This document shows positions 17,036-28,069 of a DNA stretch of 64,000 nt, piece after piece. The position numbers and the translations under genes are program-made. Every line of letters starts with the position of its first letter. Positions within the stretch are counted from its first letter, which is position 1. The notes below the pieces were generated by a model. It was not told the DNA's origin. It was given only the letters and a program-made list of their open reading frames with translations, and ran no database searches. The stretch spans positions 310,001 to 374,000 of the forward strand of contig CAVXUA010000003.1 in NCBI GenBank assembly GCA_963764825.1. The letters run 5' to 3'. The DNA comes from JAZGGS01 sp963764825 (GTDB lineage: Bacteria; Bacteroidota; Ignavibacteria; Ignavibacteriales; Ignavibacteriaceae).

Positions 17036-18920
17036 ATGAAGAGTTTTGATATCATAGTAATAGGTGGTGGTCATGCGGGCATTGAAGCTGCATCTGCAGG
17101 TGCCCGGATGGGTTGTTCGGTTGCATTGCTAACGATGGAAAAAATGCTATTAGGAAGATTTTCCTGCAACCCTGCTGTTGGTGGAACTGCAAAGGGACAC
17201 CTGGTTAGAGAGATTGATGCACTTGGTGGAATTATGGGACAGATTGCAGATAAGACAGGTATTCAATTCAGAATGCTTAATAAATCCAAAGGTCCAGCTG
17301 TATGGTCTCCACGATGTCAATCTGATAGACAACTCTATTCTGAAGAAGCGGTAAGAGATGATTGAGGCAACTAATGGAATTGATAGTTATTGAGACTTCT
17401 GCTTCTCAATATTATTGTTGAGAAAGATAAGGTATCAGGAATAAAAACCTTTTCTGGTGAAGAGATTGCATGCAAAGCTGTTATTCTCTCTGCTGGTACT
17501 TTTCTAAATGCAATGATGCATACTGGTTTAAGCTCAACGAGCGGAGGAAGGTTTGGAGAAGAACCATCAACGAGGAATCACGGAATCACTTCTTCAACTT
17601 GGATTTCAATCCGGAAGATTAAAAACTGGAACACCTCCCAGGTTGTTAAGCAGTTCTATAAATTGTGATCTGCTTGAAGCCCAGCCGGGTGATGAGAATC
17701 CACAACCATTCTCACATTTTACTGATAGATCCACTTTCCCATTTCTTCCGCAGGTCAGTTGTCACATAACTCACACGGATGAAAATGTTCATAAAATTCT
17801 TGAAAAGGGATTTAAGAATTCTCCACTCTTTACAGGACTTATACAAGGTGCTGGTCCACGTTATTGTCCATCAATTGAAGATAAGATAGTTCGGTTTGCT
17901 GATAAAGCTAACCATCAGCTTTTTATTGAACCGGAAGGATTGAACAGCCGATCAGGTTTATGTAAATGGTTTTTCAACTTCTCTTCCTGGAGAAATACAA
18001 TTGGAAGCATTGCATAAAATTCCCGGTTTGGAGGAAGCTGAAATGGTTCGTCCGGGTTATGCAGTTGAGTATGATTTCTTCCCCCCAAGACAGGTTGATT
18101 CAACACTGGAAACAAAATTAGTTAAGGGACTTTATTTTGCCGGACAGGTTAATGGAACATCTGGTTACGAAGAAGCAGCAGCGCAAGGCTTGATGGCAGG
18201 AATAAATGCAGCACTTAAAATCCAGGGAAAGAAGTGAGTTTGTTCTTAAAAGAAGTGAAGCATACATAGGTGTGTTAATAGATGATCTTGTAACTAAGTC
18301 AACAGATGAGCCTTACAGGATGTTTACTTCCAGGGCAGAGCATCGCTTACTGCTTAGGCAGGATAATGCAGATAGAAGATTAATGAATTATGGAAAAGAA
18401 TTTGGATTAATTGAAAATGTGTTTGCTGAAAATGTTAGTGCAAGAGAAAGGTATAATTGAAGAGGGAATTGAAGCTTGCAGATCAATAAAAATACATGCG
18501 CGGGATGTAAATGAATTTCTTCAATCTAAAGGATCATCAGAAATTGAATCTACAGAAACAATTGCAAAACTTTGCAAAAGACCCGAGTTAAAACTGGGTG
18601 AACTCATTAATCTAAATGGTTACGATGAGAACTCAATTCTAAACCAACTTTCCAGCGATGAGACAGCCCTTCAACAAGTAGAAATCGAGTTGAAATATGA
18701 GGGATATATTAGCAGGCAATATGAAAATGTTGCAAGATTAGAAAAATATGAAGAGACAATAATTCCTTTAACATTAAATTATTCAACATTAAATGCTATT
18801 TCAGCTGAGGGCAGAGAAAAGCTTTCAAGGATAAAACCCCGCTCAATTGGGCAGGCATCAAGGATATCGGGTGTTACACCTTCTGATATTTCCATTTTAT
18901 TGGTATATTTAAAGAGATAA
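17036..18920 (+). CDS. mnmG: tRNA uridine modification enzyme MnmG (about six frameshifts)
   Basis: The FAD-dependent partner of MnmE. Seen: the dinucleotide loop VIGGGHAGIEAA, CNPAVGGTAKGHLVREIDALGG, LSAGTFLN, RLKTGTPPRL, GPRYCPSIEDKI, GLYFAGQVNGTSGYEEAAAQG, FTSRAEHRLLLRQDNAD and the C-terminal helical domain ending near ARISGVTPSDISILLVYL. Breaks occur near 17355, 17395, 17570, 17955, 18235 and 18440; the joined length (~627 residues) is normal. rsmG follows within 23 bases, so mnmG and rsmG are probably cotranscribed. Confidence 0.93.
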
Positions 18921-18943
18921 TTTCTAATTTTTTGTGGTTTTTT

Positions 18944-19627
18944 ATGGCAGATTTGCAGGAACAATACTTAAAAGAACTTAAAGCATTTTGTTGGGAGAAC
19001 GGCTTCAATCCTGAACCAACCAGGTCAGAAAGACTGGCATATTTTGCCAAACTGGTCGTCGATAAAAATAAAAATATAAATTTAATTTCTAAACGTGATG
19101 TTGATTCAGTAATTGAAAAACACGTTTTTCTTTCAGCGTATATTTCAAAATATCTTCCCGATAAAGTTTCGAAATTCCTTGATATCGGTACCGGCGGTGG
19201 ATTTCCCGGTATTCCGCTTGCTATTATGCGCCCCGATTTAAGGGGAATCCTTGTTGATTCAACTGAAAAGAAAATTAAAGCTGTTCAGGGATTCATCGAT
19301 AAATTAAAACTAAGCAATGTTATTGCAGATAATGATAGAGTTGAAAGTGAGGAGTTTATATCCCGGCATAGCAATTCATTCGATTTGATAGTTAGCCGTG
19401 CTACCGTGCCGCTTATTATTCTTTTCCGTTATGCAATTCCCTTAATTAAAGATAAAGCATACCTGCTGGCAATGAAGGGTGGAGATTTAACCGAAGAATT
19501 TAAGAAAGCGGAGATGAAGTATAAATCTTATATTAAAAAATCTACTGTTTACGAGTTGTACTACAAACCAACAAATGTGCGTAATAAAAAAGGGAAGAAG
19601 CTTGTTTTGTTAGAGCTTCAAAAGTAA
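18944..19627 (+). CDS. rsmG: 16S rRNA m7G527 methyltransferase RsmG
   Basis: A 227-residue SAM-dependent methyltransferase that modifies G527 of 16S rRNA (E. coli numbering). Seen: the SAM loop LDIGTGGGFPGIPLAI, ILVDSTEKKIKAV after it, and IVSRATVPL. I prefer ATG at 18944; an in-frame ATG at 18932 would add four residues and has no better ribosome-binding site. It follows mnmG as in many bacteria, and a strong terminator follows. The frame is intact. Confidence 0.93.
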   Translation: MADLQEQYLKELKAFCWENGFNPEPTRSERLAYFAKLVVDKNKNINLISKRDVDSVIEKHVFLSAYISKYLPDKVSKFLDIGTGGGFPGIPLAIMRPDLRGILVDSTEKKIKAVQGFIDKLKLSNVIADNDRVESEEFISRHSNSFDLIVSRATVPLIILFRYAIPLIKDKAYLLAMKGGDLTEEFKKAEMKYKSYIKKSTVYELYYKPTNVRNKKGKKLVLLELQK

Positions 19628-19655
19628 AAAAGATTTAAGAAGAATTATTTACTTT

Positions 19656-19686
19656 AAGGGTTCAACTTTGTTGAGCCCTTTTTTTA
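19656..19686 (+). terminator. Rho-independent terminator after rsmG
   Basis: AAGGGTTCAAC pairs with GTTGAGCCCTT (one G-T pair) around a TTT loop and is followed by TTTTT. It separates rsmG from mfd. Confidence 0.88.
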
Positions 19687-19694
19687 TCATCCAA

Positions 19695-22600
19695 ATGAAA
19701 ATTGATTTTATAAATAGAATTAAGCAAACGAACCTGTTTGGAGAATTGTTTAACAACGTACTTTCTCTAAATGGTGAGCTAAACAAACTCTTTATCAGTC
19801 CCCTGTATGGCGCTTCTAAAGCATTTTTAATTGAAGAATTATTGAAACATGAAAACCAGCTGGTTATACTTCTTCCGGAAATAAAAGCAACAGAAGAATT
19901 AAATGTTGAGCTTGGGATTCTTGGTTTGGAAAAGGAAACAATTTTAATTGATGACTTCAGGGCAGAATCTATACAGGGAAAACTTACAGATGTTAGTAAC
20001 AGTGAAAAACATATTATCATATCAACTTATGATCTTTTAAATCTAAAGCTTCCGCAAAAGGAAGAAGTTGATAAGAAAACCACAAAGATTCAGCCCGGGC
20101 GGAGATATTAGTTACGATGAAATAATTGAATACTTGAACTTCTTAACTACCAGAAAGATAAGTTTGTTGAAGCTCCGGGTGAATTTTCCCAGCGTGGTTC
20201 AATAATTGATTTCTGGTCTTATAGCGAACACAATCCTGTGCGGCTTGAGTTTGACGGCGATTTTCTGGAATCAATTCGCCACTTCGATCCTGAAAGCCAG
20301 CGTTCTATTGAAAGGAGTTGATACCGTAACTCTTGCCGGCGCACTAAATCAGGAAGAAGATAGTACAAACCACTCCGATATTTTTGATTACCTGCAAAAC
20401 CCGCTCATCTTTGCTTCTGATTTTGAATTACAGAATTTAAGTCATCAGCCAATTGACCTTTTTAGTAAAAAGGATGAATCGCCTGTAGCCATAATGAATG
20501 TTGATGAAAGTTTAGATGATGAGTTTCCCGAAACAAACGAGATAATTGAAGATATTGAGCAACAGGAAACTGTCACCAAAACAGACATTACAAAGAAAAA
20601 AAATACACGTTGGATAATTGAAGAAGAACTTACATCTTCAAACAAAAGAATTGAGCTTGGTTTTACAGAAGCGCCTTCAATCCATTCAAATTACGAAGTA
20701 CTTTTTTCCGTACTCAAAGATTTTGCTGATAAAAGTTACGATGTTATACTTACTTCGGAAAATGAACTTCAAACAAACCGGCTAAAGGAACTGCTTTCCG
20801 AGTTTAAAGTGGAACTTGCGGAACTGATTGAAACCGGGAAGTTAAAACTGGAAACACTCGCAATTAAAGATGGCTTTCTTCATAAGAAAGAAAAAATATT
20901 ACTGCTAACTGATTACCAGGTTTTTGGCAAACCTTACCGTACTAAACTTCCTCAAAAAAAGAAGTACAAAAAATCAAAATCGAAAGCTTTTGCTTCAATT
21001 AAAAGGGGAGATTATGTAGTTCACGAGAATTACGGAATTGGAAAGTATACAGGACTTGAAACTATAAAAATTGGTGAAAGCAAACAGGAATCGATGAAAC
21101 TGCTTTATAATGAAGGCGGAGTGGTTTATGTAAATCTTAACTATCTGAATTTGGTTAAAAGGTATTCATCAAATGAATCCGCCGGTGGCGGATTATCCCC
21201 AACACTTTCAACTCTTGGTAGTGGGGAGTGGGATAGAAAGAAAACACGAACCAAAGGGAAGATAAAAGAAGCAGCGCGCGAACTGATTGAACTTTATGCA
21301 AAACGAAAAGCAAAAAAAGGTTTCGGCTTTGGTACCGATACTGTATGGCAAAAGGAACTTGAAGCTTCATTTCTTTATGAAGATACACCTGACCAGGAAA
21401 AAGTAACTGAAGAAGTTAAAAATGATATGGAAGCTGAAAACCCAATGGACAGGCTTGTTTGTGGTGATGTTGGATTTGGAAAAACTGAAGTAGCGGTTCG
21501 TGCAGCTTTTAAAGCAGTGCAGGATGGTAAGCAGGTTGCGCTGCTTGTGCCAACTACAATTCTCGCTGAGCAGCATCACAATACATTTAAAGACCGGCTT
21601 ACACAATTCCCGGTTAAGGTTGCGGCATTATCAAGATTTCAAACCCCAAAAGAGCAAAAAGAAATAGTGAGTGAACTGGAAAAGGGAACAACTGATGTTG
21701 TTATCGGTACCCACAGGATGCTTTCTAAAGATGTGAAATTTAGAGATCTTGGTCTGTTGATGATTGATGAAGAACATCGCTTTGGTGTTACCTCAAAAGA
21801 AAAACTCCGCTCAATAAAAGTGAATGTTGATACTTTAACTTTTACAGCAACTCCAATTCCCCGAACACTTAAATCTTTCATTACTTGGAGCAAGAGATCT
21901 TTCTATTATTGCTACGCCTCCTCCTAACCGCCAACCAATTTATACAACCGTTTCAACTTTCAACATCAACAAAATAAAAGAGTGGATACACAACGAGGTT
22001 AGAAGAAACGGGCAGGTTTATTTTGTTCACGATAGAGTTCATTCAATTATTAAATTGGCGGATTATTTAAATAAACATATCCCTGATATAAAGATTGGCA
22101 TTGCACACGGGCAGATGCGTCCGAAGCAGCTTGAAGATGTTATTCATGGTTTTCTTAACAGGAAGTATGATGTGCTACTTTCCACAAAAATTATTGAATC
22201 GGGAATTGATATACCGAACGTTAACACAATTATTGTAAATCGCGCAGATAGATTTGGTCTTGCAGAGCTTCATCAATTACGCGGAAGGGTAGGAAGATCT
22301 ACACGACAGGCGTTTGCTTATTTTATTGTTCCTTCTTTAAGCGGAATAACAAAAAAAGCTTTAAGGCGTTTGCAGGCAATTGAAGAGTTTACAGAAATTG
22401 GTTCGGGATTTAATCTATCTATGCGCGATCTTGAAATCCGCGGTGCGGGAAACTTGCTTGGTAAAGAGCAGACCGGCTTCATAAATGAAATTGGTTTCGA
22501 TCTTTATCTTAAACAAATTGATGAAGCTGTTGAAGAACTTAAAGTACCAGGAATTTAAAGAGTTGTTTAAAACGCTTCCAAAGCATAAAGAAAGAACAGA

Positions 22601-23106
22601 GCCAACACTCGATGCTTATTTTGAGATTGGCATACCTGAAACCTATATGCCCGAACAGATGGACCGGCTTAATTTTTACACGGCGCTTTATTCAATTAAA
22701 GATCTTGATGAACTTGAAAGACTTGAAAGATGAAATGACAGACAGGTTTGGGCCAATGCCGGCGCTGGTTAACCGGCTTTTACTTGCAGCTGCTTTAAGA
22801 TACCACGCTTCTTTTGCTCTGTTTGAAAGGATTATTATGCAGAGAAAAGCGGTTACAATTATTCTTCCTAAAGGAGAAAAGGAAGATTACTACAAGTATC
22901 AGTTTGTTGAGCTAATGCGCTACATCTTAGATGAACATAAAGAAACTGTAAAATTTGATCAGAAGAAAGATGTAATGAAGCTGGTAATTAAGAATAAATT
23001 TAAAACACCTGAAGATTTGTTGAAATATTTAATTGATTTTTCGAATGAAGTGATTAAATTATTTGGTGTTGAAAAATCAATTAATAAAAACAGCGACTCA
23101 GATTAA
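19695..23106 (+). CDS. mfd: Transcription-repair coupling factor Mfd (about six frameshifts)
   Basis: Mfd removes stalled RNA polymerase and recruits UvrA. Seen: the N-terminal UvrB-like region (PGEFSQRGSIIDFW, RLEFDGDFLESIRHFD), the CarD-like polymerase-interacting domain (GDYVVHENYGIGKYTGLE), the helicase core with CGDVGFGKTEVAVRAAF, LVPTTILAEQH, DEEHRFGV, TATPIPRTL, QLRGRVGRS and the TRCF C-terminal domain. Breaks occur near 20100, 20135, 20315, 21875, 22550 and 22725. The joined ~1137 residues are normal. A short extra Gly/Ser stretch (NESAGGG) lies after the CarD-like domain. ATG at 19695 fits the family N-terminus. Confidence 0.93.
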
Positions 23107-23141
23107 CAAAAATATTTATCATTAAAAATTAAAGTAATAAA

Positions 23142-23639
23142 ATGGCAAAAAATTCATCATTCGATATCGTTTCCGAACTCGATTTGCAGGAGATAGATAA
23201 TGCTCTTAACCAGGCAATTAAGGAAATCCGGCAACGATACGACCTTAAAGATTCTAAAACAGAACTCGAGCTGAATAAAAAGGAAAAGCTTATTTCCTTA
23301 AACACAAAAGATGATTATTCGCGTACACAATCGATTGATATTCTGCAAACCCGGCTTATCAAAAGGGGTTTATCAATTAAAGCTTTAAAAATGGAAGAAC
23401 CGGCACCGGCGGCAAGCGGGCGACTGAAACAAATGATCAACCTTCAGAGCGGTATCTCAAAAGATAACTCGAGGAAAATAACCAAGCTTATTAAAGAACT
23501 TAAGCTTAAAGTTTCTGCACAAATAATGGATGAAAAAGTTAGAGTGCAGGGTGCTAAAAAGGATGATCTTCAACAGGTAATTGAGTCTGTTAAAAATGCG
23601 GATTATGATTTCCCTGTTCAGTTTGTTAACTACCAATAA
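23142..23639 (+). CDS. yajQ: YajQ-family nucleotide-binding protein
   Basis: A 165-residue DUF520/YajQ protein: SFDIVSELDLQEIDNALNQA at the start, RYDLKDSKTELEL, SGISKDNSRKITKLIKELKLKV and the end VRVQGAKKDDLQQVIES with FPVQFVNYQ. YajQ proteins bind nucleotides, and in Xanthomonas a homologue binds cyclic di-GMP. The frame is intact and full length. It lies 35 bases after mfd and is followed by a long hairpin. Confidence 0.93.
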   Translation: MAKNSSFDIVSELDLQEIDNALNQAIKEIRQRYDLKDSKTELELNKKEKLISLNTKDDYSRTQSIDILQTRLIKRGLSIKALKMEEPAPAASGRLKQMINLQSGISKDNSRKITKLIKELKLKVSAQIMDEKVRVQGAKKDDLQQVIESVKNADYDFPVQFVNYQ

Positions 23640-23703
23640 TTATTTGGCAGGTAAAATTATTTCTACTCTCAAATTTTATTTTTGAAGTAGAATTGCCAAA
23701 TAA
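23640..23703 (+). terminator. Long nested hairpin after yajQ
   Basis: TTATTTGGCA (23640-23649) pairs with TGCCAAATAA (23694-23703), and inside it TCTACT (23662) pairs with AGTAGA (23686). It starts directly after the yajQ stop and probably ends its transcript. Confidence 0.6.
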
Positions 23704-24073
23704 AATAACTGGTCGCAATTGTTTGGATTGTACTAGAAAAATTATTTTGGTAAAATTGCAACCAATATTTTTTTAGAACATCTAAAGATTATAAAAATCA
23801 GAGTGTGGTTTCAGTCTCAAAAAAAGAACTATAACGGAGAGACGGTATAGAGCAGAGATGACATGTAGATATTTCCTTCCAGTCGTAATCTTCACGAGTC
23901 TTAAACCATCTTAGAATTGTATAAAATAAAATTTGTCGGCTACTTTTGTCGCAGATTTAATTTTTACTAATATACTAAGCTTATTACGAACCATATCTTA
24001 AATATTCCCGGGTGGTATGGATATTGAAACTGATAGCGAAACTTTATGAACAAATGATGTGTAACCAGCCAAT
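23704..24073. other. Non-coding gap, no gene seen
   Basis: 370 bases between the yajQ hairpin and the L,D-transpeptidase gene. GGTCGCAATTG near 23712 and AATTGCAACC near 23754 form a loose inverted repeat; otherwise I see no gene, RNA or clear motif. Confidence 0.4.
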
Positions 24074-24785
24074 ATGAAATTATTTTTAATTGCTTTTGCC
24101 GGGCTTTTTTCCCTTTGGTCTCTATCCCCATCTAATAGTGCTCCGGGTGAGAGAAATAAAACGCAAGCAAAATCACTACTGTTATAGATAACTATGAGCA
24201 GACAGTAAAAAACATTTACACCGATTGTGAACTCGAGGATAAATTAGAATATCCTGTATTTAAACAAGCCCTGGCAGGTTACAATTCACTTGAGTTATCG
24301 AATAAAAAATTACTTTCGATTATAGATTTTTCAAAGCCATCAAATGAAAAAAGATTTTTTATTATTGATGTTGAAAATCAGAAACTGCTTTATCATACAT
24401 TAGTTGCTCATGGAAAAAACTCGGGTTTAATTAATGCAACTAAATTTTCAAACAGAATGGTTCACACAAAAGCAGTCTTGGTTTTTATAGAACCGGCACA
24501 GCATATTTTGGTAAGCGCGGTTATTCTTTAAAGCTGGAAGGATTGGAAAAAGGAATAAATGATAATGCTCGCTTAAGAGGAATTGTTATTCACGGTGCAA
24601 ATTATGTTAGCGAAAAATTTATTACCGGGAACAACAGTATGATTGGAAGAAGCTGGGGATGTCCCGCAGTTTCCAAAAAATTATCAAGAGAAATAATTGA
24701 TTTGATTAAAGGTGGAAGCTGTTTATACATATATGCAGAAGATGAATTTTATCAGAGAACGTTCAATGCTTACAACTTTGGATGA
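24074..24785 (+). CDS. Secreted murein L,D-transpeptidase-like protein (two frameshifts)
   Basis: A ~236-residue protein of the Bacteroidota-type catalytic-domain family related to YkuD, whose members cut or make L,D bonds in peptidoglycan. Seen: a signal-like N-terminus MKLFLIAFAGLFSLWSL, FFIIDVENQKLLYHTLVAHG, NGSHKSSLGFYRTG, IVIHGANYVS and the catalytic motif SWGCPAVS with the nucleophilic cysteine. Breaks occur near 24180 and 24455. The protein acts in the periplasm. Confidence 0.82.
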
Positions 24786-25003
24786 TAATAAAGATTTAAT
24801 ATTGAACTAGTCATCTACCAAAAACTAACCTTAATTTATTTGCGCAGTCTTTTATTGCCTTGTGCGCCAAATCAACCCGATGCTGTTTTGCATTAAAAAA
24901 TCTAATCTTTTGTGATATCTTCGTGATAATTCAACGCTAACTTTGTTTTGAATCATTATTCTATTTAGAATTTTTAAGTTAAAAAATTGTTAAGGGATTA
25001 ATT

Positions 25004-26092
25004 ATGAAAAAACTATTAAAAATATTATTTGTTATTGCATTTGTTACAACGGCTTGTTCACAAACTGAGAAGAATGAGTCAACACAAGATTCAGAAATGA
25101 AAATGGAAGTTACGGTATCTAGTGGAAATGAAGAGGTTGCAACAATTGCCGGTGGATGCTTTTGGTGCATCGAAGCACCTTTTGAAAAAGTGCAGGGAGT
25201 TAATAAAAGTGATTTCTGGTTATGCAGGCGGAACTAAAGCAAGATCCAACATATAAAGAAGTTATCCAGCGGAAAAACAGATTACCGCGAAGCCGTACAG
25301 GTTTATTTTGATCCGTGAAGTAATAAGCTATTCAGAAATAATTGATATTTTCTGGAGACAATTTGATCCAACTGATGAAGGCGGTTCGTTTGCGGACAGA
25401 GGATTTCAATATACTTCCGCAATTTTTTATCACAATGAAAAACAAAAAAAGATAGCAGAACACTCAAAAGAAGAATTGGATAAATCAGGTATATTTGATG
25501 AGCCGATTGCAACACCTATAATTAAGTTTACAACATTTTATCCTGCTGAAGATTATCACCAGGATTTTTACAAAAAAGATCCGGACAGGTATTACAGTTA
25601 CCGTAAAGGATCAGGAAGGGATGCATTTATTATGAAAAGTGGAGCGATGAAAAAAAATATAGCAAACCATCAGAAGAAGAAATAAAAAAGAATTTAAACG
25701 AACTTCAGTATAAAGTTACACAGAAGGAAGGTACAGAGCGTGCGTTTAATAATGAGTACTGGGATAACCACAAAGCCGGTATTTATGTTGATATAGTTTC
25801 CGGCGAGCCATTATTCAGCTCAACTGATAAATTTGAATCTGGCACAGGATGGCCAAGCTTTACCAAACCGATCGATCCAAAATACATTGTTAAGAAAGAG
25901 GATAGTGCATTTGGAATGAAAAGAGTTGAAGTGAGAAGCAAGATTGGTGATTCACATCTCGGGCATGTTTTTGATGATGGGCCTGAACCTTCTAAGTTAA
26001 GATATTGTATGAATTCAGCATCTATGAGATTCATCCCAAAAGAGAAAATGGAAGAGGAAGGTTACAGTGAGTATTTCTGGTTAGTTGAGTAA
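25004..26092 (+). CDS. msrAB: MsrA-MsrB fusion methionine sulfoxide reductase, lipoprotein (five frameshifts)
   Basis: A ~362-residue fusion that repairs both stereoisomers of oxidised methionine. The N-terminus is a lipoprotein signal with lipobox TTAC, so it acts in the cell envelope. MsrA part: catalytic GGCFWCIEAPFE, SGYAGGT, FDPTDEGGSFADRG, YHQDFY. MsrB part (from ~residue 225): GTERAFNNEYWDNHKAGIY, TGWPSF, HLGHVFDDGP and the catalytic cysteine in RYCMNSASMRF. The usual CxxC zinc pairs of MsrB are absent. Breaks occur near 25205, 25237, 25262, 25315 and 25640. A perfect terminator follows. Confidence 0.92.
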
Positions 26093-26101
26093 TATTTAAA
26101 A

Positions 26102-26132
26102 CTGTCGAGGAAAGTTCCTCGACAGATTTCCT
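26102..26132 (+). terminator. Rho-independent terminator after msrAB
   Basis: CTGTCGAGGA and TCCTCGACAG pair perfectly around AAGT, followed by a T-rich tail (ATTTCCTTCTTT). Confidence 0.88.
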
Positions 26133-26146
26133 TCTTTGATAATTCT

Positions 26147-26551
26147 CTACTCGTTCAAATTAACCTTTTTGCCATTAATATTTACATTTCCATTTAAGGA
26201 TTTAATACTAATATCCTCCTTTGCTTCAATTTCTATACTTCCCTCAGTTGTAATTGAGATGGATTTCGATTGAATTTCAACCCAGCTACTTTGAAGGGAT
26301 TACTTAGTACCAGATATAAGTGAAATTCCCGAAACGTCCATCTTGATTAGATTAAGTCCAGCAAATCGATAAAATCTTTCAAGCCCTTCGAGCACATCTG
26401 AATTTGCCTTCAGCGATTCCTGGTGCTTTTCCCACTGTGTTTGCAACTCAGCTGCTTTAATTTCCAGTCTTACAATGAAGAAAAAACTTACAATAATAAT
26501 TGATGTTAAAAATATAATTAAGGTTTTCTGGGGGGACTTGAGAAGTTTCAT
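26147..26551 (-). CDS. Membrane-anchored beta-helix spike-like protein, with an in-frame stop
   Basis: One N-terminal membrane helix (IIFLTSIIIVSFFFIV, ~12-27), a coiled-coil stretch, then an in-frame TAA at 26300. The same frame continues to 26147 and encodes short beta repeats GSIEIEAKEDISIKS and GNVNINGKKVNLN, of the type found at the end of VgrG and phage baseplate-spike proteins. The stop may be a sequence error, or the gene may be cut short to 83 residues. It lies 26 bases after the PAAR protein on the same strand, so the two are probably cotranscribed. Confidence 0.55.
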
Positions 26552-26577
26552 TATTTCCTCCGATATTTAGTAAAAAA

Positions 26578-27985
26578 TTATTTATCTCCGGCGAATGTAT
26601 CCATGCTTCCACCAACAATCTTCGCACCGCATTTTGTTTTATCTCCAATTCTTGCTATTTGCTTTTTATCACTTAAAACATTGTTATTACTTGATGCGAT
26701 AATCTCTGTTTTACCATGTTTAAAGCATAAAACTTTATCCCCAATTTTTGCAATCGGTTTACCGTTAACGGTGGTAGTAACTTTATCGTTGGCAATTACA
26801 TATCCCCCATGATCAATACAATCTCCGGCAAGAACAATTGCTCCTTTATCCGAACTTAATTGTTCATCACAATCCAAAGACAGGGAACCGATTTCTATTT
26901 CCTGTGTTACTCCACCTGAGCTGTAACTCTTTTTGAAATTACCTTGCTCAAAAAATCCATGTACTTCTTCCGGCGTAAATGTATCCTCCATAAAATCAAC
27001 AGTAGTTTCTATATACTCGTCCGGTTTTGCAGTATAAAATCGTATTATTTGCACTGGCAATACTAGTTTATACTCACTTACCTTACCAATTTTATATTTA
27101 TCCTTTGGATCTTCTATTATTCCTGGAAAAATCATTGTGTAGCCCTTGTAAGATGGAACTTGTGTACCCATAAACAGGCATAAGTTCCGATTCTAGAATT
27201 TCATAACTGGTGAATGGCAACTTAACAGGAGGATTTTTGCTTTGATCCATTATCCAACCCCTGTAGCTTAAAACTACAGCCATGTCTTTTATTTTGATCA
27301 GCAAGACCCAGTGAGTAAGAAAGTTTATCGTGTAACTTCATATGCCGGTCACCTACTATTAGATGGTATTTAGCAATCCAAGTAACCTTATCAACAAATT
27401 GCAAGTTGTAATCCAGATACATAAAATCAGGTTCGTTAATAGTACCATGTTCCATTAGCTTTACAGAAGTTTCTTCACATTTAGCAAGTGGAAGAGCCCA
27501 ACCCGGTCCGTTTAATCCTTTCCCCTTTTTGTATATCTCATCAAGCCAATCAGCAACTTCTTGCCTGGTATTGGATATAGTTTCGCAATTAAGTTTTAAC
27601 ATAGTTGATATAGCCATAGTGTGCTTCAATCCAGGGTTTTGATATTTTATCAAATGGTGGTGGGAATTCATTTTCCTTTGGCAAATTCGCTTGCAAAATC
27701 CTCTGCTAGCTTTTGGGGATTTTTATTAAGATCTTTCTGCAGAGATTGAACTTCCTTTGAAAGCTGTTGTATTTGAGCCATTTTACTCTGTACACATCCT
27801 ATATCCGAACCACACGCTTCAAGCTGTTTATTTAACGCTTCTAGCTTTTTTGTTAGTTCTTCTATCCTTTCAGGATATTGTGAGAATGATAGGTTAAAAG
27901 AGGATATTATTATTGATACAACGAATACAAGTATGTAATTGAAGTAGAGAGGAGATATTTTAAAAGCACTGAGATTGATTTTCAA
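26578..27985 (-). CDS. Secreted coiled-coil protein with C-terminal PAAR domain (several frameshifts)
   Basis: About 465 residues once joined. Residues ~1-36 are a signal peptide ending LSFSQ; ~38-85 form a coiled coil (EELTKKLEALNKQLE, KEVQSLQKDL); a ~220-residue middle part follows (KPWIEAHYGYINYV, EVADWLDEIYKKG, VDKVTWIAKYHL). The last ~85 residues are a PAAR domain: GDCIDHGGYVI, VNGKPIAKIGDKVLC, HGKTEIIASS, IARIGDKTKCGAKIVGGS. PAAR proteins cap the VgrG spike of type VI and related injection systems. Breaks lie near 27690, 27600, 27270 and 27175. A signal peptide on a PAAR protein is unusual. Confidence 0.72.
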
Positions 27986-28069
27986 GTATAGCCTCCTGTA
28001 ACCATTACTTTTAAAACTAAATCTCTAATAATTAAAGTTAATATATTTGACTTAAAGAATTCAGAAGAT

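Noticed and set aside
23704..24073. Possible RNA gene in the gap after yajQ
   Set aside because: Only a loose inverted repeat is visible; no tRNA-like fold, riboswitch motif or conserved small-RNA signature.
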